This document shows positions 61,171 to 64,000 of a stretch of DNA of 64,000 nt, piece after piece (within the stretch, counting starts at the first letter, position 1; each line of letters begins with the position of its first letter). The position numbers were made by a program, and so were the translations under genes. The notes under the pieces are model-generated. The model worked only from the letters and a program-made list of their open reading frames with translations. It was not told the DNA's origin and did not search any database. The stretch comes from Burkholderiaceae bacterium (GTDB lineage: Bacteria; Pseudomonadota; Gammaproteobacteria; Burkholderiales; Burkholderiaceae_A). The stretch is from positions 1 through 64,000 of the forward strand of contig SGYQ01000006.1 of NCBI GenBank assembly GCA_004214155.1, given 5' to 3'.

Positions 61171-63501
61171 CTATATCTCAACCGATTCGGGAGACGTTTT
61201 GGTATCTTGCCTGGTGCCACCGTTAGACTTTGGCCATTTTAAAAATATTTTTTCGGACTGCTCATCGAATTCTATTTTAACACTGCCACCATTTTTTAAT
61301 TTACCGAACAACAACTCATCAGCTAAGATTTTTCGAATTGAGTCTTGTATCAAACGCTGCATCGGTCGAGCCCCCATTAAAGGGTCAAAACCTTTCTTCG
61401 CTAGATATTTTCTAACAGTCTCCCCGAATTGTACTTCGACTTTTTTCTCTTCAAGTTGATCCTCTAACTCAATCAAAAATTTATCCACAACTCTAAGGAT
61501 TACCTCTTCGGACAAGGCTTCAAAAGATACGATTGCATCAAGTCTATTACGAAACTCTGGCGAGAACTGCTTTTTAATTTCTACCATTTCATCTCCAGTA
61601 CTCACGGAATTAGAGAATCCGATAGATTTTTTGGTAAGCGACTCTGCACCTGCATTTGTAGTCATTATTAGAATAATATTATTGAAGAAGGCCCTCCGAC
61701 CGTTATTATCCGTTAACTGCCCGTGGTCCATTACCTGCAATAAAAGATTGAAAATATCGGGGTGCGCCTTCTCAATTTCATCCAAAAGGAGCACAGCATG
61801 AGGTTTTTTCGTAATTTCCTCAGTCAGTAGTCCTCCCTGGTCAAATCCAACGTAGCCTGGTGGAGCGCCAATAAGACGCGAGACCGCATGCCTTTCCATA
61901 TATTCAGACATATCGAATCTAATTAGCTCGACACCCATTAAGTATGCTAGTTGACGAGCAACCTCTGTTTTCCCGACACCTGTGGGCCCAGAAAATAAGA
62001 AACTTCCTATGGGTTTATCTTTTTTACCTAAGCCAGATCTTGACATTTTTATCGCTCCCGTCAAAAGATCAATTGCTCGATCTTGACCAAAAACAACGTT
62101 TTTCAAATTTCGATCTAACTTGAGAAGTAGCTTTTTATCGTCTGCATTGACAGTTTGCGGCGGTATTCTGGCGATCTTTGAAATTATGTCCTCAATCTCT
62201 AATTTTCCTATACTCTTTTTCTGCTTACTTTTCGGAAGAATCCGTTGAGCCGCTCCAGCCTCATCAATAACGTCAATTGCTTTGTCTGGTAATTGGCGAT
62301 CGTTTATATATCTGGCAGATAGCTCTGCCGCCGCCAGAAGAGCTCCGGTCTGATATTTAACATTGTGATGTTCCTCAAATCGTGACTTAAGTCCCTTTAA
62401 TATCTGGATAGTCTGATCAACACTCGGCTCTGTGACATCAATTTTTTGAAACCTTCTAGATAAAGCATGGTCTTTTTCAAAAACTCCTCTAAATTCCGTG
62501 TAAGTAGTCGCTCCGATACACCTCAATTGCCCAGAAGACAATGCTGGCTTTAACAGATTTGACGCATCTAGAGTACCTCCAGAAGCGGAGCCTGCCCCTA
62601 TGAGAGTATGAATTTCATCAATGAACAACACACTCCCTTCAATTTTACTTAAATGAGCCAAAACTGATTTAAGCCTCTGCTCAAAATCACCTCTATACTT
62701 TGTACCCGCAAGAAGCGCACCCATATCAAGTGCATAGACCACTGACTCAGATAACACAGCGGGTACCGAGCCCTTTGTAATTCTCCACGCTAACCCTTCC
62801 GCGATGGCTGTCTTTCCTACCCCGGCCTCACCAACTAACAGAGGGTTATTTTTCCTCCTGCGGCATAAAATTTGAATAACCCGCTCAACTTCATGATCGC
62901 GACCTATAAGTGGATCAATCTTTCCATCCATGGCCCGTTTATTCAAATCCTGAGTATATTGATCAAGCGGGGTTGGCTTTTGACTGGTAGATGCCGCCTG
63001 AGAACCAGACTTTTGGGTCTCATTTTCAGCAATGCCCTCCTCCCCGACATTCGCATTTGGTTGCGTTTTCGAGATACCGTGGGCTATAAAATTTACAATG
63101 TCTAAACGACTTACGCCTTGCTGATGAAGATAATATACCGCGTGAGAATCCTTCTCTCCAAAAATTGCTACAAGCACGTTTGCCCCAGTGACCTCCCTCT
63201 TTCCATTTGAAGTTGATTGGACATGCATTATTGCCCTTTGAATTACTCTCTGAAAACCTAAGGTTGGTTGTGTCTCAACCTCATCAGTTCCTCCTACTTG
63301 CGGAGTGTTTTCTTGTATGAAATTGATTAAAGACTTTTTAAGCGTTTCGTTATCGACTGCACAGGCTTTAAGGATGTCTGACGCTGACGGATTATCAATA
63401 AGGGCTAACAACAGGTGCTCCACCGTAATAAATTCATGTCTTTGCTGGCGAGCATCGACGAATGCCATGTGGAGAGTAACTTCTAACTCTTGCGAAATCA
63501 T
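61171..63501 (-). CDS. clpA: ATP-dependent Clp protease ATPase ClpA
   Basis: AAA+ unfoldase that feeds ClpP. 776 residues. Two Clp N repeats (about residues 1-150), AAA1 with [16 protein letters not shown]2 with [13 protein letters not shown], and the ClpP-binding loop near the end. A linker at about residues 150-190 is enriched in G, E, S and Q. ATG 63501 overlaps clpS (ATGA). It degrades N-degron substrates brought by ClpS. No clpP is in the window. Confidence 0.95.
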   Translation of the reverse strand: MISQELEVTLHMAFVDARQQRHEFITVEHLLLALIDNPSASDILKACAVDNETLKKSLINFIQENTPQVGGTDEVETQPTLGFQRVIQRAIMHVQSTSNGKREVTGANVLVAIFGEKDSHAVYYLHQQGVSRLDIVNFIAHGISKTQPNANVGEEGIAENETQKSGSQAASTSQKPTPLDQYTQDLNKRAMDGKIDPLIGRDHEVERVIQILCRRRKNNPLLVGEAGVGKTAIAEGLAWRITKGSVPAVLSESVVYALDMGALLAGTKYRGDFEQRLKSVLAHLSKIEGSVLFIDEIHTLIGAGSASGGTLDASNLLKPALSSGQLRCIGATTYTEFRGVFEKDHALSRRFQKIDVTEPSVDQTIQILKGLKSRFEEHHNVKYQTGALLAAAELSARYINDRQLPDKAIDVIDEAGAAQRILPKSKQKKSIGKLEIEDIISKIARIPPQTVNADDKKLLLKLDRNLKNVVFGQDRAIDLLTGAIKMSRSGLGKKDKPIGSFLFSGPTGVGKTEVARQLAYLMGVELIRFDMSEYMERHAVSRLIGAPPGYVGFDQGGLLTEEITKKPHAVLLLDEIEKAHPDIFNLLLQVMDHGQLTDNNGRRAFFNNIILIMTTNAGAESLTKKSIGFSNSVSTGDEMVEIKKQFSPEFRNRLDAIVSFEALSEEVILRVVDKFLIELEDQLEEKKVEVQFGETVRKYLAKKGFDPLMGARPMQRLIQDSIRKILADELLFGKLKNGGSVKIEFDEQSEKIFLKWPKSNGGTRQDTKTSPESVEI

Positions 63502-63812
63502 TTTTTCTCCATAACACATTGAAGGGGGTGTTGGTACACCTTCGCGAAATCAAGAACCGCAGACACTTTTGAAGCTGCAATATCTTTTGAGTACACGCCA
63601 CATACGGCCCTACCTTCCCGGTGCACTTTCAGCATAATTTGCGTGGCATTTTCTTTTTTCATAGCGAAAAATTTCTGTAACACAATAATAACAAATTCCA
63701 TCGGTGTATAGTCGTCATTCAGAAGACATACTTCATACATCGGAGGTTTCTCCGTTAGCTTCTCTTCTTCTTTTGGAAGCTCAGTTTCTAATGGTCTTGT
63801 GACTATATTCAA
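63498..63812 (-). CDS. clpS: ClpS adaptor
   Basis: N-degron recognition adaptor. 104 residues, with [21 protein letters not shown], the pocket residues around NDDYT, and [21 protein letters not shown]. It hands Leu/Phe/Trp/Tyr-start proteins to ClpA. It pairs with aat and bpt at 33-35 kb. The promoter is likely just upstream. Confidence 0.95.
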   Translation of the reverse strand: MNIVTRPLETELPKEEEKLTEKPPMYEVCLLNDDYTPMEFVIIVLQKFFAMKKENATQIMLKVHREGRAVCGVYSKDIAASKVSAVLDFAKVYQHPLQCVMEKK

Positions 63813-63846
63813 TTTTGTTTAGTTCAACGGATCACTATCTGTCTAT

Positions 63847-63875
63847 AACATATAAGGCTTAAAACAAATATGCAA
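63847..63875 (-). promoter_or_regulatory. Putative clpS-clpA promoter
   Basis: Minus-strand -35 TTGCAT (63870-63875), 17-nt spacer, -10 TATGTT (63847-63852). The predicted start is near 63840 with a leader of about 28 nt to the clpS ATG at 63812. Confidence 0.45.
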
Positions 63876-63906
63876 GGGAAATTACTGAGAATCCGGGATG
63901 GACAAA

Positions 63907-63920
63907 GGGGCATTTGCCCC
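63907..63920. repeat. Short GC-rich inverted repeat upstream of clpS
   Basis: GGGGCATTTGCCCC: five-base G/C stem with a four-base loop in an otherwise AT-rich intergenic stretch (63813-64000). On the minus strand it is followed by TTTG only. It may be the weak terminator of a gene beyond the right edge or an operator. No complete gene is seen in this last 188 bases. Confidence 0.3.
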
Positions 63921-64000
63921 ATATCATGTAGTAGGGAAACTGTAATTGCATTTTTTTTGCGTTTCTTTACTCGTCAAATTGTATGGAATATATGCAATTT

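Noticed and set aside
63983-64000. An ATG-led plus-strand frame at the right edge
   Set aside because: Only six codons are visible, with no ribosome-binding site; it cannot be supported.

Overview
The window looks like a stretch of core chromosome from a small, AT-rich, free-living betaproteobacterium, probably a marine Burkholderiales-like lineage. The clearest marker is a DUF3460-type small protein between metG and scpA. Supporting signs are the gene neighbourhoods nudix-aat-bpt-pyrD, methyltransferase-rnhA-dnaQ beside gloB-mltD, and ribF-ileS-lspA-coaBC-dut, all usual in beta/gammaproteobacteria. The lineage call is inferred from gene content; no rRNA is present. Genes are packed very tightly: most same-strand neighbours overlap by 1 to 40 nt or abut, and four convergent pairs overlap. 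I see no rRNA, CRISPR array, insertion sequence, integrase or prophage. One tRNA is present, the initiator tRNA-fMet.

Layout. 1-2 kb: a 5'-truncated M23 peptidase, a coiled-coil membrane protein and a bactofilin (envelope and cell shape). 2-6.6 kb (minus): a TakP-type TRAP transporter operon (dctP-dctQ-dctM) that continues into an amidase-signature protein lacking all its catalytic residues and a 55-residue membrane protein. 6.7-14.7 kb (minus): an apparent eight-gene operon, tonB-exbB-exbD-exbD-yejA-yejB-yejE-yejF, joining an outer-membrane energiser to an inner-membrane peptide importer. 14.7-24.9 kb: fabI-thyA-folA, dcd, metG-DUF3460-scpA-murB, yaaA, a DNA glycosylase, a ZIP transporter and isocitrate lyase. 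25-31.6 kb (minus): a five-gene HlyD/ABC-ATPase/three-FtsX-permease exporter operon. 31.7-36 kb: dienelactone hydrolase, tRNA-fMet, then nudix-aat-bpt-pyrD. 35.8-41 kb: a LysM-S11 peptidase, a CinA-like protein, argA, and a cluster of three unrecognised genes downstream of dnaQ. 41-47 kb: dnaQ and rnhA separated by an RND efflux pair. 47-58.6 kb: gloB-mltD, a desaturase, rsmB-purN, ribF-ileS-lspA-coaBC-dut. 58.5-64 kb (minus): transaldolase, flavocytochrome c sulfide dehydrogenase (fccAB), and clpS-clpA.

How the genes work together. There is a strong uptake theme (a TRAP system, a TonB-linked peptide ABC importer, a ZIP metal importer) set against two export systems (HlyD/FtsX and RND). Isocitrate lyase implies growth on C2 compounds or fatty acids, and FccAB implies sulfide oxidation as an extra electron source. 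aat, bpt, clpS and clpA together make a complete bacterial N-degron pathway within one window. fabI/desaturase, murB/LysM-S11/mltD/M23 and thyA/folA/dcd/dut cover lipid, wall and dTMP synthesis. The least explained parts are the pseudo-amidase/TRAP operon, the TonB-Yej operon, the triple-FtsX exporter and the three-gene orphan cluster at 39.4-41.0 kb.
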